Part shown: positions 21,889-33,229 of the stretch, in pieces | How the letters are laid out: the number at the start of each line of letters is the position of its first letter | Numbering within the stretch: the stretch's first letter is position 1 | From: Isoetes taiwanensis | Taxonomy: Eukaryota > Streptophyta > Lycopodiopsida > Isoetales > Isoetaceae | Direction: 5' to 3' | Length of the DNA: 64,000 bases | Assembly: GCA_021234155.1 (NCBI GenBank) | Contig: JAJEKV010000019.1 | Coordinates: 6,028,284-6,092,283, forward strand | The notes under the pieces: model-generated | Database searches by the model: none | What the model was told of the DNA's origin: nothing | The model's input: the letters and a program-made list of their open reading frames with translations, nothing else | Position numbers and translations under genes: made by a program

Positions 21889-22166
21889 GCATGCACATAT
21901 CACACCAGCTTTTCCAAGGCACACACATGGAAGGGTTGAGCGAGGAGGCTCTCCCTTACCACCCGGGGTCAAAGATACCTGAGGGAGCCGATCTAGAGTG
22001 TTCTTCTATTGGGAGGGATGAGCGTAGCGAGGCTCTCCTTCGTGCATCTTACACAATGGAAGGGTGGGAAACAGAGGAGGCTCCCCACCAATTTCCAAAA
22101 CACAATGGGCGATCTCCCACTTGATGATGATGCCGAGATAGATGTAGAACATCATCATACATCTTG

Positions 22167-23515
22167 ATGAACATACTATCTTGGAACATGAGGGGGAGTA
22201 GCTTCTTCCCATGTAAAAAGAGCAGCCTATCTAATTATTTGTCTAAGTTTCCGATGGATTTTGTTGCCTTCAAGAGCACAAGTGCGTCAGAAAGGTGGGA
22301 TGCGTAAGCGGCCGCAATTACGGGTCCTCATTACAATGTCTTGGTTGTCGCTTCTAACTCACCTAAGGTTGAGTCCTCACTACTTGGAAACCTTCCCTTA
22401 ATGTTACTTTTAATCGAAATAGACAGATTTGGACTCTGTGGATAATAGTCAAATGGATGGATAAGGGCAAGAGTGGGGAATTATGAATGTGTATGCACCT
22501 AATCACCACGCCAACAGGCTCTCTCAGGGCCACTTTATGGACTAAAAATTATGCTCGGCCATAATGTAGCATAGCTACTAGTTGGTGATTTTAATATGGT
22601 TGAGTTTGAAGCAAATAGGTGTGGTAGGGGTACACACGTGTTGTTCAGTGGATTTGAACGCGAGCGGGAGGCAGCTCGCAAGGACTCAGAATGGTAGAGG
22701 TTGACTCGGAGACCGCCTTTTACGCGGTGTAATGGCCGATCGACCAGGTAGAGCTTACGCCAAAGATGATCGCGGGTATTATAATGTAATAGCCGCTTTC
22801 ACCGGGGGTAACTTGCAAAGGAAAAATATGTTGTATAGTTCCATATCTGATCACAATCCACAATGGCTTTCGGTTACGGATGCTGCAAGAGACGAGCTAC
22901 AAGAACTTATTTCAAGCTTAACACTCGATATTTGTCGACCCAAAGTTTATCGATGGTCAGAGGGCATGCCTCGTCCTCTACATTTTCTCGCCTTCTCGGT
23001 GGTATGTCCGGGTTGTTGACGCTTTATGGCAAGCTAAATCCTTTGCTAAGCAAAGGGGGGACGAGGGAAGGCGCAGCAACCAGAGGCCGGCTACTAACTT
23101 TGTATATGGAGCTTCAAATGTGTCGCTCACGTGTCGCTCCATTAGGTATTCGTGGAGAAAGAGTTATTGGCGTAAATAAGAAACATTGACTATACAGCAA
23201 CTCAAGCTCGCAAGCTAAGGCCGGCTTGACTGGTTTAAATTGGGAGATAGGTGCTTCACTTCTTCTTTTAGGGCAGCAAGGAGAAGACGGTGTCAAGCTC
23301 CATATCTTCGCTATTTTCTACCCATGGCTCAAATTTCTTGCCGCAAAGTTGAGGTAGTTTCTTTTGATCATTTTTCTCGCCTTTTTTGCCGACGTCTTCT
23401 CGCCTTTCCAAGAGGACATGCAGAGGCGCTTTTATCTAAGATCCATCCTATTATTTTCCCACAAAGCAGCTGCCTTCGCTTGGAATCAACTATTATCACA
23501 ATGATTTGCATTCAA
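22167..23515 (+). pseudogene. LINE ORF2, endonuclease part (broken)
   Basis: ORF2 cuts the target DNA and reverse-transcribes the element RNA. An ATG at 22,167 opens MNILSWNMRGSS, the standard start of the AP-type endonuclease ('M-ILSWN-RG'), followed by a stop at about 22,305. Further on, 22,583-22,594 gives VGDFN, the endonuclease 'GDFN' motif. Several slips separate these motifs. The section 22,700-23,500 shows only fragments of frame and corresponds to the linker before the RT. Confidence 0.75.
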
Positions 23516-24093
23516 TAGACTCTTTAAAGAAGAATAAGTGCCCAGGCTTGATGGTTTTCCCCAGAGTTTTTCAAGCTTATTGAATTGGCTTGGTGATGAC
23601 GCCTTCAATGCTTTCTCCGAAGTTTCACGGTTCGGGAGCTTGGATAAGATCATCAACACTGGTTGCATTTCCCTTATTCCTAAGTGGAGAGAGCCTAAAA
23701 CTATCTCGGATTGGCGCCCTATAACTTTGCTATCTACAGTCTACAAGATCTTTGCTAAGGCCTTGGCAGAGAAAGTGCGGGATATCTTGGCAGAGTCTAT
23801 CTCCTTCACACAATCAGGATTTTTACCTAAGCGCTGTATTCTTGATAATGTGGCTGCAGCTTATGAGGGGATGTATTGGGCGTGTCTTAAGAGTCATCAC
23901 ATTGTATATCTCAAATTGGATTTTGCTAAAGCCTACGACAGTATAGATTGGAATTTCCTACAAAAATGCCTTCTGACATTGGGATTTCGAGAGTTGTTTA
24001 CCAGAGATGTTATGAAGCTCCATCTTTTTGCTCGGTCTACTGTGTTTTTTCAGGGAGAACAGTCAGCTGTATTTCCTGTTGGTAGAGGAGTTC
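23516..24093 (+). pseudogene. LINE ORF2, reverse transcriptase N-terminal half
   Basis: A long frame shows non-LTR RT motifs in order: KCPGLDGFPQSF (after a slip), INTGCISLIPK, ISDWRPITLLSTVYKIFAK, QSGFLPKRCILDNV and YLKLDFAKAYDSIDW. The last carries the motif-A catalytic Asp. It continues FPVGRGV, the start of the 'G-RQG-PLSP' motif, and is then cut by the inserted DNA at 24,094. The rest resumes at 26,496. Confidence 0.93.
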
Positions 24094-24666
24094 GATGTCG
24101 TAGGTGGAGTCATGTATTAACCCAAACCCAAAACAACTAGCATGTGCCCCTGAGGTAGACGAAGACTATACATGAAGCAACCATAGAGCACATGCCAACT
24201 CCAAAGAAAAGACCAGAAGAAGGCACCACCAAATGGTCAAGGGAAGAACGTCAGATACGGGAGCTAATCTACGCAACACACTCGACCTGGAGCACCCACA
24301 AGCCAAAGAAATGCAAGCACAAGGACAGATAAGAATGTCAGACGCTAAGCCAAGCATCCACGCGACACACCAAGCGCAAGCACCAAACGGGGAGTGGGAG
24401 AGGGAACCGACTCTCGAGAGAGGGTTACGGGATGTAAACATAAAGCACGCACTCACCCCCCCCAATAAAATGAATCCATCACACCCTAAGGGATCTACAC
24501 CATACTTGGACTCAAACCAAAACAGGACTGACTCTCAGGATGCTAGATGGGTGTTAGATATAATCATTCTCATAACCACATCGGACCCTAATGGTCCCCA
24601 TAGATTCCCCCGTACATGGGGTCAAAGGAAGTGGGACCTTCCCCCTTTGAAAGCCATGTCGCCACA

Positions 24667-24826
24667 CTAAAGGCCAAGGGAGACGCCAATATACCCCTCC
24701 TCCCTACAGAGAAGGGGTGAACATGTTAAGGGACATGTGCAATGTCACCACGCTAAATACCCAAGGAAACGTCACTAAACCCTCCTCCCTTAAAGAGAAG
24801 GGTTGAAAATGTTAAGGGACATAGGC
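24667..24826 (+). repeat. 86-bp tandem duplication within the insertion
   Basis: Units begin at 24,667 and 24,753. Both contain CCAAGG, CCCTCCTCCCT, AGAGAAGGG, and ATGTTAAGGGACAT in that order. Confidence 0.85.
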
Positions 24827-25277
24827 TAATTATTTCTTCCCCCCCCCCCTTGAAACCCAATGTTTGGATGCCCTTGTCCCCGATTGTAGACATGCAAAGA
24901 ACATGCACAAAAATAAAACATGAGAGGCACACAAGGCATGACCAGGCGGGTGCGGGGCTTCGTACCTCCAGCACCCTCGCATACAATATGGCCCCCATAC
25001 ATGGGCCAATACATGGCTCTACCCCATATGAGGTGTCAATGGGAGAGACCATTCCCCATGGGGGGCAAGAAAATAGAACAAGTCCATAATTTTTTTCATT
25101 TTTTGTGGACTTTTTTTTTTTTTTTTTTTTTTGAAATCCACCCCGCCTCGAAAGTGTCCACTCACCGCCGCACCGCCACGCGCCCTTGACACCGCCACGT
25201 GTCCCTATCCCAAGAGGTCAAGGTTTGACCTTTTTTCCCCCCAAAAAAACTAGTGGTTGGGGGAGGTCCCATCACTC

Positions 25278-25343
25278 CTGCCACCCTGCCATGTCAGGCC
25301 TGCCACAACTGCCATGTTCGTCTGCCACTACTGCCATGTCAGC
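25278..25343 (+). repeat. Three 22-bp tandem units (CTGCCAC..CTGCCATGT)
   Basis: Units at 25,278, 25,300 and 25,322, each exactly 22 bp and sharing CTGCCAC-N3-TGCCATGT. Each unit is itself a near-dimer of CTGCCA words. Confidence 0.9.
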
Positions 25344-26453
25344 CACCTAATCATGCCAGAATGTGGTTTTCCAAGATTCCACCCAAATCGGCCTGTTTCT
25401 TCCAATTTCCTTTATCAGAATTTCCAATTTCTTCAATTCAGAGCTCCCTACTCCAAATTGAGGTCTGAAAATTTGTTACATGGGTCGGCCCACTGCTTCC
25501 AAATCTAACCATGTAAAAAGCCCCTTCAGATCTGCTATAATTTTGGACCCATTTCGAAAATACTATTTCTGTGGGGAATAGAAGATCTTCGATTACTTCC
25601 CCAATTCTCAGAATTAGCTTCTCAAACTTCTTCTATACTCAAATATGGCAAATCCGAGCATGGATTTGCAAAAAGCCCCATCAAATTCCCCATCTTTTGG
25701 GCCTAATTAGACATCTAAATTTGATGTTCTTCCCCCAATTCGGGACTGTCATAAACAGAGATGAACAATCCACAATAATCTAGCATTATGGCTGATCTAA
25801 ACCCGAAAATAGACCCTCTTAAGGCTTCAATAGCAAATTTATCTACTCCATAGAAGCAAGAATGAGCAAAGAATGGCAAACCAACCTGGATTTTCAACCT
25901 CGGACCCCTATTTTTCTGAGATTTCAGTCTCCAAGAGTTTCAGCTCCACACATGCCCTCAAACTTGGTCTCTCCAGCATCGGGTGCCCTCCTTCTTAGTG
26001 AATAGATGCTCCAAACTGCCCATTGCAGCTTCTGATTTATGCCATCGGCTACAGACCGGCCAATGGGACTTACAAGCTCGTTTCATGTCGAAGAATGACA
26101 AATCCGACCCCTTCAATGCCAAAATTCGAGCTCAAATGTGGGGATAATCATCTTGGGTGCTCCATCCCCTATTTTCCATGGCAAATAAGCTCCCCCATCA
26201 CCCATTCTCCAAATCCTGCTGGAAATCTGCTGTAACATACTAACAGCCCCCTTCATGGCCGAATTTTAAAACACCAATATCTTGAGCAAATCTTCGTCAA
26301 ATCCATCAAGAGATGGTTCTCCAGATCGGTTTTGAGATGGCGCCTCTATTGGTGGCTGTTGCAGCTCAAGATCATGCTTGGAATGAGCACAAATCGATCA
26401 AGAATAGGCTGTAGAAAGCATAAAATCAGAGATGAAGGGCGTGAAGGGCTGTG

Positions 26454-26469
26454 AAGGGCGCGCCCTTCA
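26454..26469. other. Perfect 16-bp palindrome GAAGGGCGCGCCCTTC
   Basis: It sits in a run of GAAGGGC direct repeats (26,436-26,460) followed by AAGCGCCCTTTGGG, about 30 bp from the right end of the insertion. It could form a hairpin at that end. Confidence 0.85.
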
Positions 26470-26495
26470 AGCGCCCTTTGGGGGAATTAGGGTTC

Positions 26496-28205
26496 TGGTA
26501 GAGGAGTTCAACAAGGATGTCACCTTGCCCCGTTATTGTTCACTATTGTGGCAGAGGTATTGTCCCAGCTATTCTCTTCGGCTACTCAAGATGGCGTAAT
26601 TCAAGGATTGACTATGGAGGATGGTTCTCAAGAAGTGTGTAATCAGTATGTCGATGATACATTTCTCTTTCTAGTGGCTGAGGATGATAATCCTTAGAAT
26701 GCTAAGCTTTTGCTGGACTCTTTCCCCCTGGCATCAGGGGTTCTTGTTGGGTGGCTAAAGTGCTCTGCTTTATGGACTTTGGATGTGGATGTTCCTCCCT
26801 GTGTTTACGAGTATCCATGAAAAGTGCTTCTTCAAGGGAAGGCCACTAAACTCTTGGGCATTCCTGTAGGTACACATATCTCTACTTCAAATGCATGGGA
26901 TATTATAGTGGAAGGCCTGTGTAAGCATCTTTTTTGGTGGAATACAGCTAAGCTTTCTCCGTAGGGGCTGATAGTAGTTGCTGCAGGTGTTCTCAAAGAA
27001 CACTCATGTGTGCATCTGTTGTGCTTGCCTCACAAACAAAGTTTCAAGAGGTTGTCGCAATTGTCCATAACTTCATTTGGGCGGGTACTGAGACAGGTGT
27101 AGTTGTGAAGGTCGCTTGGTCCACATATATCAAACCAAAATTTGCTGGAGGTCTAGGTATGATTGACTTTCATTTACAGAGTAAAATTATGATATCTAAG
27201 TTCATTTGTCGCTACTTGGTGGGTATGATACATTCGCCTCGAATGAGATTGGTTGGCGCAAGCACTTGGGCAAAGGTATTCCTTTTGGGAAACCGCACTT
27301 AGGGCAATTCTTCCTTGGTGTCTCTTTTTTTATCGCCTTCCTCCATATCCTAATGCTTCCCCTTCTTGAAGGGACCGCTGATTCTTTAGAGACAGCTGCA
27401 GGTGCTATTTAAGATTAATCCGTAAGTGTGTCCACGTAGATTCTCCGTGGTTGGTGGATTCCTTTGGATAATCATATGCCTCTCAGGTGCCATCAGACAT
27501 CCATTTGACACAACGGGCGCTGGAAGCTTGCCGGTATTCTCACAGTTGGTGCTTGGTATGAGGCAGTGACACTTGTTGACTTGGGATGCTTTTCGCACTA
27601 AGTTTATGCTATCTCGATGGGACAGAGCTCGCGGCAAAAGCCGGCCGACATTCCGCAAGACGCCCTTCAAAATCGCTGATGTGCCTATTTGACCGGTCCT
27701 CAATTGTTAATGCACAACGCCTTGTGCATTCGCTATATCAAAAGTCGGTTGTTGTTGACATTGTCCCCCTGCTAGTTGGCAGCCGCGCATTCCCCTCCCT
27801 CGGGAAGCGATGTGGTCCCGGTCCGAATAGATTGTCGTGATCCCAAAGTTTCTACCTTATGGTGGCAACTCCTTACGATGTCTCAAGGGTTAATGTGCTG
27901 GTTCATAAGTTTTATCCCCGCATTTCGTAACTCCGCCCACCGTGTAAGCGGCAAGTTGAGAGTCTCGAAAGAATCGCTTTTTTTATGTGACCAAGTTCAG
28001 CCAGCTTTGGTCATGGTTACTATCTCTTTCCATGTGGTCTTGATCGGGTCACAGTGCTTCTCGCTATTTATCCTTCCACTTGAACATCTTGCAAAGAAAT
28101 GTGCTTTCCACTTAGCTTCAGTCAAGTTGTTGTGGTCTATTTGGAAAAGAAGGCAAATGTGTATCTTCAAAGGCTTATCAATTAGTGTCGACCAACTTCT
28201 TCAAT
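26496..28205 (+). pseudogene. LINE ORF2, reverse transcriptase C-terminal half and tail
   Basis: Resumes with GRGVQQGCHLAPLLFTIVAE (the 'G-RQG-PLSP' counterpart), then NQYVDDTFLF with the paired catalytic Asp residues of motif C at about 26,647-26,670, then KLLGIPVGTHIS (motif E region). A stop follows NP after the YVDD box and more occur later. Downstream, 27,000-28,200 gives pieces with HNFIWAG, then KFAGGLGMIDFHLQ, and a later RWDRARGKSR, as in the plant LINE thumb and zinc-binding tail regions, each in a different frame. Confidence 0.9.
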
Positions 28206-28432
28206 GAGGTGCAAGACAGATTGTGAAGGTGATACCTACGCTCTCGCCTTGCTCCCCGAGAAAAACGCTTGATTTTTTGAGGAATATTTGGGTATCTTAT
28301 CTTATGCATAGACAGGTGGCTTCACTCAGTGGATTATCTTTATCTGTGGAGATTTTATTCCTGTCTCTGCATCTATGTGTGTACTTCTTCTGGTATTGAA
28401 TAAGAGTTTGTCGTCCTTCAAAAAAAAAAAAA

Positions 28433-28940
28433 TTCTTAAACTTATTGTTTATTGAGATATTTAAGAAGTTCCCAATACCCAATGTACTCCTTAAAACTGC
28501 TATAAAATATACCCAAATGCATTCCAGATGTATATATAAAACTCAATATGTAATCAGGTCACACACAGTATTACTGTGTTACAGAATACAGATGTATGTA
28601 TTCAATACTTTTCTTATTGAGGGAAGTACACTTAAATACTTTTATGTATTACCTTATGTTTCAACAGTATCTTGAGTTCAAGAAAGCTTAGAATGTACTT
28701 GGGAACTACGGAAACCGAGACTATAGAAACACAGCCTGTCTTTCAACAGATTTTCTGCTTTCTGCCACATTAGCTATAATTGGAAGTACATCCAAGTACT
28801 TTTCTTGTTAAACATAACTCAGTCAGTGCCTCTAAGTGTAAAAAATATAATTATTGTATTTGGATGTACTTCAATGTATATTAGATACATCCCTTGCATG
28901 GAATGCAGATAGAATTACTAAACTTATCCAGGGTACGTAG
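28433..28940. other. No gene recognised
   Basis: AT-rich DNA after the LINE poly(A). The words GGAAGTACA...CTTAAATACTTTT and GGAAGTACATCCAAGTACTT recur at about 28,622 and 28,781, a weak internal duplication. Confidence 0.4.
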
Positions 28941-28943
28941 AAG

Positions 28944-29440
28944 CTAGCTTCTATCGAGCTTGCAACAAAGAGAATTAAAAGGCTTAAAACTGACCTGGGG
29001 CATATCCAAAAACTGGATTGGAAATGTTCTTTTCTTCCTGACATCCCTGTATTTTGGAGAAGTTTTGGTGTGGGTTAACCAAAAATCTTTTACCAAGTAT
29101 TTGGTTGATTCCGGAAGCATGTCTGCCTTGGTTGCCTTCCTACCAGTGCCCACAAGTTAGCACCTGACAATGACATGCACTTCTAATTGCAGCTTTTGTA
29201 AGGTTTCTTGCTTGCACTTGAAGAATTCTGGAGGCTATTCCTTTTTGCTTGAGTTTTCCATTCTCACCAACAATCATTGATAACAGGGAATGCTTAGCTG
29301 CTAATTTATCATTGCTATTTGCTTGTTTCACTTCCTGCAGACCTTCCCAGATATTTTGTAGCATGGTATCCTTCACAATGGCTTGTGCTAGATTTTCAAT
29401 GACAGGTTCAAAAACGAAGTGCAGCCTTTCATCCCGAATA
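28944..29440 (-). pseudogene. Unidentified coding fragment
   Basis: On the minus strand a frame from about 29,440 reads FEPVIENLAQAIVKDTML, then LAAKHSLLSMIVGENGKL and ends at a TGG-TAG at about 29,143. After a slip, 29,153-28,944 reads YLVKDFWLTHTKTSPKYRDV then RKKRTFPIQFLD. The 'V--FW---T--SP---DVRKKR' pattern is reminiscent of a domain seen in proteins of repetitive, probably transposon-derived families, but I cannot name it. The even codon-like composition over 170 residues suggests former coding sequence. Nothing in the neighbourhood clarifies the role. Confidence 0.4.
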
Positions 29441-31405
29441 GTTTTAACCGCTACAGCACAGGACGTAAATCTTGAACCTGATCATATATAACTCTAATAA
29501 TTTCATCAATTTTACGCTTCATTTTTTTTGTCACATTCCCAATATTGCAATCTTTCTTGTGCCATTTCCATTCCTTCATTGTTCATCATGGTTCTTGCAT
29601 GGTTTAAGGTTAACTGGGGGAATTCTGGCAAGAAGGAGGGAAATCCTAGAGCTGGGCGAGATTTTAGCCAGGAAGTGGGAAATTCTCCTAACATACAGGC
29701 ATTTCTTGGAGTGGTTAGAGCGATGGAAATGAAATCTGGTTCATGATTGCGTTTTAGTTGACGTGGCAAGTAGTTCCCAAAAAAAAAAAGATTCCTTAAT
29801 AGTGCTATTATATATATACACTGAAGAAACGGTTATGTATTTGAACTGTGATACATCTCTTACTCTACATTTGGCCAAATGTAGGACACCCTAGCATTTT
29901 TTTACCCAATCATTCATGTGACCTGCACTTTTTGTCGAACTATTCTGATTGTGCTTATCCTCAATGTTGATTGTTGACTTCCTTCATTAAAGCAATCCAT
30001 ATTAGTGGACTTGAGAATGTAGTGGACAATGTACGGTGTTGGTGTCGTGTCTCAAAAGCTTGAAGGTAATATTCTACATTCTCTAGAATCTTTCATGTTG
30101 ACTCATTTACCAGATTTGAGGATGATCCTTCTAACTCTTGAATTGATACTATTGTGTTGACCTTGTCGATTGGATTCTCCATCTTGGCGGTCGCATGTTA
30201 CTGCTATAAGACTGACGACAATGTTGAGTGCTTTACCACTTCTAATTGTGCAACTTCTCTTCCTGAGAGAAGTCTATTTGCATCCGTGTGCAGGAACTAT
30301 AATCTTGACTAATCAGTTAATAATGTTAGTATTTGATCCTCCATGGTGTCGCTTCTTGTTACTATTTGACCTCCAATCTCTAAGTTAGAAGATCTTCATG
30401 ATCTTGAGATGGTGCTGTCGAGGTTGATGTAGCTGCTCTAAAGAATCGGGGCTGACGAGAAAGAAGTTGGTTGCGGTCTAGCCGTACTCCTATTTCTGAG
30501 TTGCCCATCCTCGCTGGCTTGTAATACCTTCTTAGTCGAAGCATCTTTGCTTGATGTCTAGATCTGATACTATTATGAGCCTGTATATTTGAGATAGTTG
30601 CTCTTTTCAGGAGATATGTCCAATCTCATCTTTTAGAAATTCTTGATGTGACTCGTTGATGAAGTCATCTACTTGTTGATGGTGTAGCTGTGATATTAGT
30701 CATCGAAGTGGGGCCCTTCCTCGAGACAATATGGCACTTGGAGAGGCTGACTAGAAGATATTCCTCCCCTAATGTGATCAATGGCGTAAGTGCCATGATG
30801 CCCTTTGGTTGTTGAATAGCCCTTCTTGGCAACTTATGGATCTATTCTTAATGTCTCAATTGTCCTTTCTACAGGAACCTCTTTATTATTTGTGTTCAGG
30901 CTTCCCTGCACACCATCTTGACCTTTGATTTGCTGAAGTTTCCTCCATAAGGTTGCCCCCTGCTTTCAAATTCATCGATATTGTCGAGTGACTCGTGTTG
31001 AGGGCTCGAGGGTCTATAAGGAAGGTTCTTCTGACCTATTTGACTGCCCTAAAGTGCACTAGACAGTTAATACTACCACAATAACAATTATTTATAGCTA
31101 CTGACTCTACAATCTCTATATTTATGCCTTTATCTACTCTAACCCAAATGACCCCCTTGGCATTTGGCACTTTACTAAGCGGTGAGAAAGGTACTTATTT
31201 ACTGTCATGAGGTGGCAGAGGCTTATGGTTATGGTCGTACTTGGTGTGTTGGGCTAAACTACCAAGGTAGAATAAATTCCTAGATAATAGTCTATGATAC
31301 AAAGGCATAGGCTTAAGGGTCTTGGTTCTAACTCTAAGGATCTTGGCCATAAATATTAACCAACATGACTAAAGCTTAAATTTAAGAATTATAATTTAAA
31401 CATAA
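29441..31405. other. Decayed repeat DNA, probably retroelement interior
   Basis: An A-run at 29,779-29,789 preceded by a plus-strand stretch may be another retroposon tail. From about 30,100 to 31,050 the plus strand has the same texture as the antisense gag-pol text of the 7.4-19.3-kb element (many GTTG, CTTC and GATG words), consistent with minus-strand remains of a related LTR element whose PBS is at 33.23 kb. No domain is readable. Confidence 0.4.
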
Positions 31406-31409
31406 ATGA

Positions 31410-31495
31410 TTCTCGCCCTCAGTGGTTGGCACCGGGGGGTTTAGAGGGGGTTCATCCCTGTGGGTGGAAGGTTTGATTCCCGCTATTGTGGGAAT
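31410..31495 (+). other. tRNA-like box B motif, possible SINE head
   Basis: CCTCAGTGGTTGGCACC about 50 bp before AGGTTTGATTCCCGC resembles an A-box/B-box pair of a tRNA-derived polymerase III promoter. The segment does not fold into a proper tRNA cloverleaf that I can see. A similar GGGATTCGATTCCCC lies at about 53,986. Weak call. Confidence 0.3.
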
Positions 31496-31599
31496 TTCTT
31501 TTAAGATGAGGTCCAAATGGATTGAAAAGCCAGAATGGAGTGCTATAAGACACTAGAATGCATGATAGATAGCTAGAATATGCATGGGCAACTCTTTAT

Positions 31600-32183
31600 A
31601 ATGTGTGCGGGCAAGGCATGAGCTCGATACCTCTTGGGTGATGAGTCATCTTTAATGAGGTTCAAGACGAAGATGGGTAGCGGCCCTCTAGCTGCCTGTG
31701 ATGGGCATGCATGCCTCTGGAGGGGGTGATCCCCTTCCTATCATCAGGACTGGAAAGATGAAACCCAGTAGTAGCCCCTTTGGCTACGTATCCGGCAGGC
31801 TACGGTCCAGTCCCTAGACTCTTCACCCTATTCTGCAAAGTGAACACGGGAGGGGCAGGGGCGGATGGAGCGGACTACCCAACAGCCATGTTCCTATGCC
31901 AACCCAATCCACTCTCATGAATTCTGTCTGCAATGACTTCTGGAGACCCAAGCCGTCAGTCCATACCCTGCAGTCTGAGCCTTGGGTAAGATCTCCCATA
32001 GGATGATGATATTGTTGATGTGTTTATACATGTATGCTATGGTGCAGTCATCTTTTGAGGTGACTCTGTTTGCATTTGTGTCATGTGCTTACGTTTATTT
32101 ACGCTTCTGCAGCTAGGACAGTCCCGAGGGAAGACGGGACAAATGACGCGTCCATTCTTCCTCATCGATCCATTGCTAAAGGA
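31600..32183 (+). repeat. LTR fragment related to the Gypsy LTR, plus orientation
   Basis: Follows the sense strand of the 7.4/17.7-kb LTR in order: GGGCAAGGCATG, GGCCCTCTAG, GCATGCCTCTGGAGG, AACCCAGTAGTAGCCCC, GGCTACGGTC, GCGGATGGAGCGGACTACCC and TCCATTCTTCC. It is diverged and shortened at the 3' end, and is followed by a PBS-like TGGTATCAG. Its orientation is opposite to the complete element and to the PBS at 33,230. Confidence 0.8.
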
Positions 32184-32184
32184 T

Positions 32185-32193
32185 TGGTATCAG
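32185..32193 (+). other. PBS-like TGGTATCAG after the plus-strand LTR fragment
   Basis: Nine bases match the Met-tRNA-type PBS; the next bases (GTGG) do not. Its position right after the LTR fragment makes it credible. Confidence 0.45.
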
Positions 32194-32404
32194 GTGGACG
32201 GCCTCTGCTAGCTTGGTTGCTAGGGGGATGAACTCCGTCTTCCAATACGATGGGAGCATCGTAGAAGAAGTAGGGGACTCACATCTTCCTGCTGTTAGGA
32301 TTGCTTCTGCTGTCGAGATTGCTCCTGTTGCTTGCTCCTCACCTTCATAAGTGGATGCTACAATCTCCATTTCTCCCGAGCCTCTCGAAGATTCACCTAA
32401 AGTG

Positions 32405-32701
32405 CTAGGATGATTCTCCTCCAAGAGTGATATGATTCGTCTGAGGAGCTTGAGTCGCTAGGTTCGTCGTCTGGCCCTGCAGGGCTTTGGGAATTTTATT
32501 TGCCATTGCCCGCTTTGAGTGCTTTAACGTTCGGGCGCAAGCTGAGGCTTTCAACCTTCCTTGCTGCTTGTTTAGTTTTTCCAACAACTTGGCTTCTTTG
32601 AACGTGATCTTTTCGAGAGCTCTTGCCTCCATTGATGGTCGATTTTGTCTATTCGCGGCACCTTTTGGGTCGAGCTCGCCGAAGAATTGTTCGGTGCCCA
32701 T
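32405..32701 (-). pseudogene. gag-like reading frame of a second LTR element
   Basis: A 98-codon minus-strand frame starts about 530 bp downstream of the minus-strand PBS at 33.23 kb, where gag should begin. It is highly charged and probably helical (ALEKITFKEAKLLEKLNKQQ), consistent with a gag N-terminus, but no gag motif is recognised. A second frame, 32,424-32,176, overlaps its end. Confidence 0.35.
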
Positions 32702-33020
32702 TCTATACTAGCTTCAAAAATTAGCTTAGAATTTGCCTTACAAGGACAAAGGAGAGGTTCAAGCTACAATTTGGGAACTTTTAAAGTAGGGATGCTTCCA
32801 TAGATTTTAGTGGCTACTTTTCTTAAGAGTCAATGTATGATAATTATGGGTTATTAATTAAGGTACTTTCCTTAATCATGTAACTATTTCTCGAAATTTC
32901 CCTATTTCTTTTGGGCCAAATATTGGCATTTCGCGCCCTTTTCTTTCAAGCTTCCTCTTGAGCGATTTCTCGTTCAATTTTTCACTTGAAAAGTGCGGTT
33001 CATGAACAACTTGAGCTCAA

Positions 33021-33047
33021 CCTATTCTATTCTATTCTATTCTATTA
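33021..33047 (+). repeat. (TTCTA)n microsatellite
   Basis: About five uninterrupted units. The reverse complement, AATAG repeats, also tails the retroposon copy at 63.83 kb. Confidence 0.9.
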
Positions 33048-33229
33048 TTTTGACTGTATCATTTCTACCCTCTAAACTATAAATCTAGTTATGACCCTAC
33101 TAATGGAAAAAAAATTCTCCCACTTTTTGCGGTTCAAGACTGGAATTTCATTCCATTCCTTAACTAGGCCAATTAATCTACCTATTCAGGGTCGTGGCCA
33201 GTGCTGGATCTTGGTCAACCAAGATCATT

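Larger units (their letters stand above)
24094..26495. mobile_element. 2,402-bp insertion in the LINE, flanked by a 14-bp direct repeat
   Basis: TGGTAGAGGAGTTC occurs at 24,080-24,093 and again at 26,496-26,509. Removing one copy plus the insert rejoins the RT exactly at GRGV/QQGC. The insert has no poly(A) end, no terminal inverted repeats and no TG...CA ends that I can see. It carries an 86-bp tandem duplication, a C11 run, a T22 run, three 22-bp repeats and a palindrome near its right end. Frames inside show no protein family. A 14-bp duplication suits a non-LTR retroposon or MULE-like event better than an LTR element. Family unknown. Confidence 0.85.
20730..28432 (+). mobile_element. L1-type LINE (non-LTR retrotransposon), interrupted
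   Basis: A plant L1 layout in plus orientation: ORF1, endonuclease, reverse transcriptase, then a 3' tail ending in a run of 13 As (28,420-28,432). Without the 2,402-bp insertion in the RT the element is about 5.3 kb, a normal size. The 5' end is not defined; 20,730 marks the end of the neighbouring foldback element. No target duplication around the poly(A) end could be matched upstream. Frame slips and stops are frequent, so it is not active as read. Confidence 0.88.

Noticed and set aside
24166-25052. Several overlapping ~100-codon frames on both strands in the LINE insertion
   Set aside because: Frames on both strands overlap, lack domains and track GC-rich repeats; treated as chance.
32176-32424. 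Second minus-strand frame as an independent gene
   Set aside because: Lies within retroelement remains and overlaps the gag-like frame; no domain of its own.
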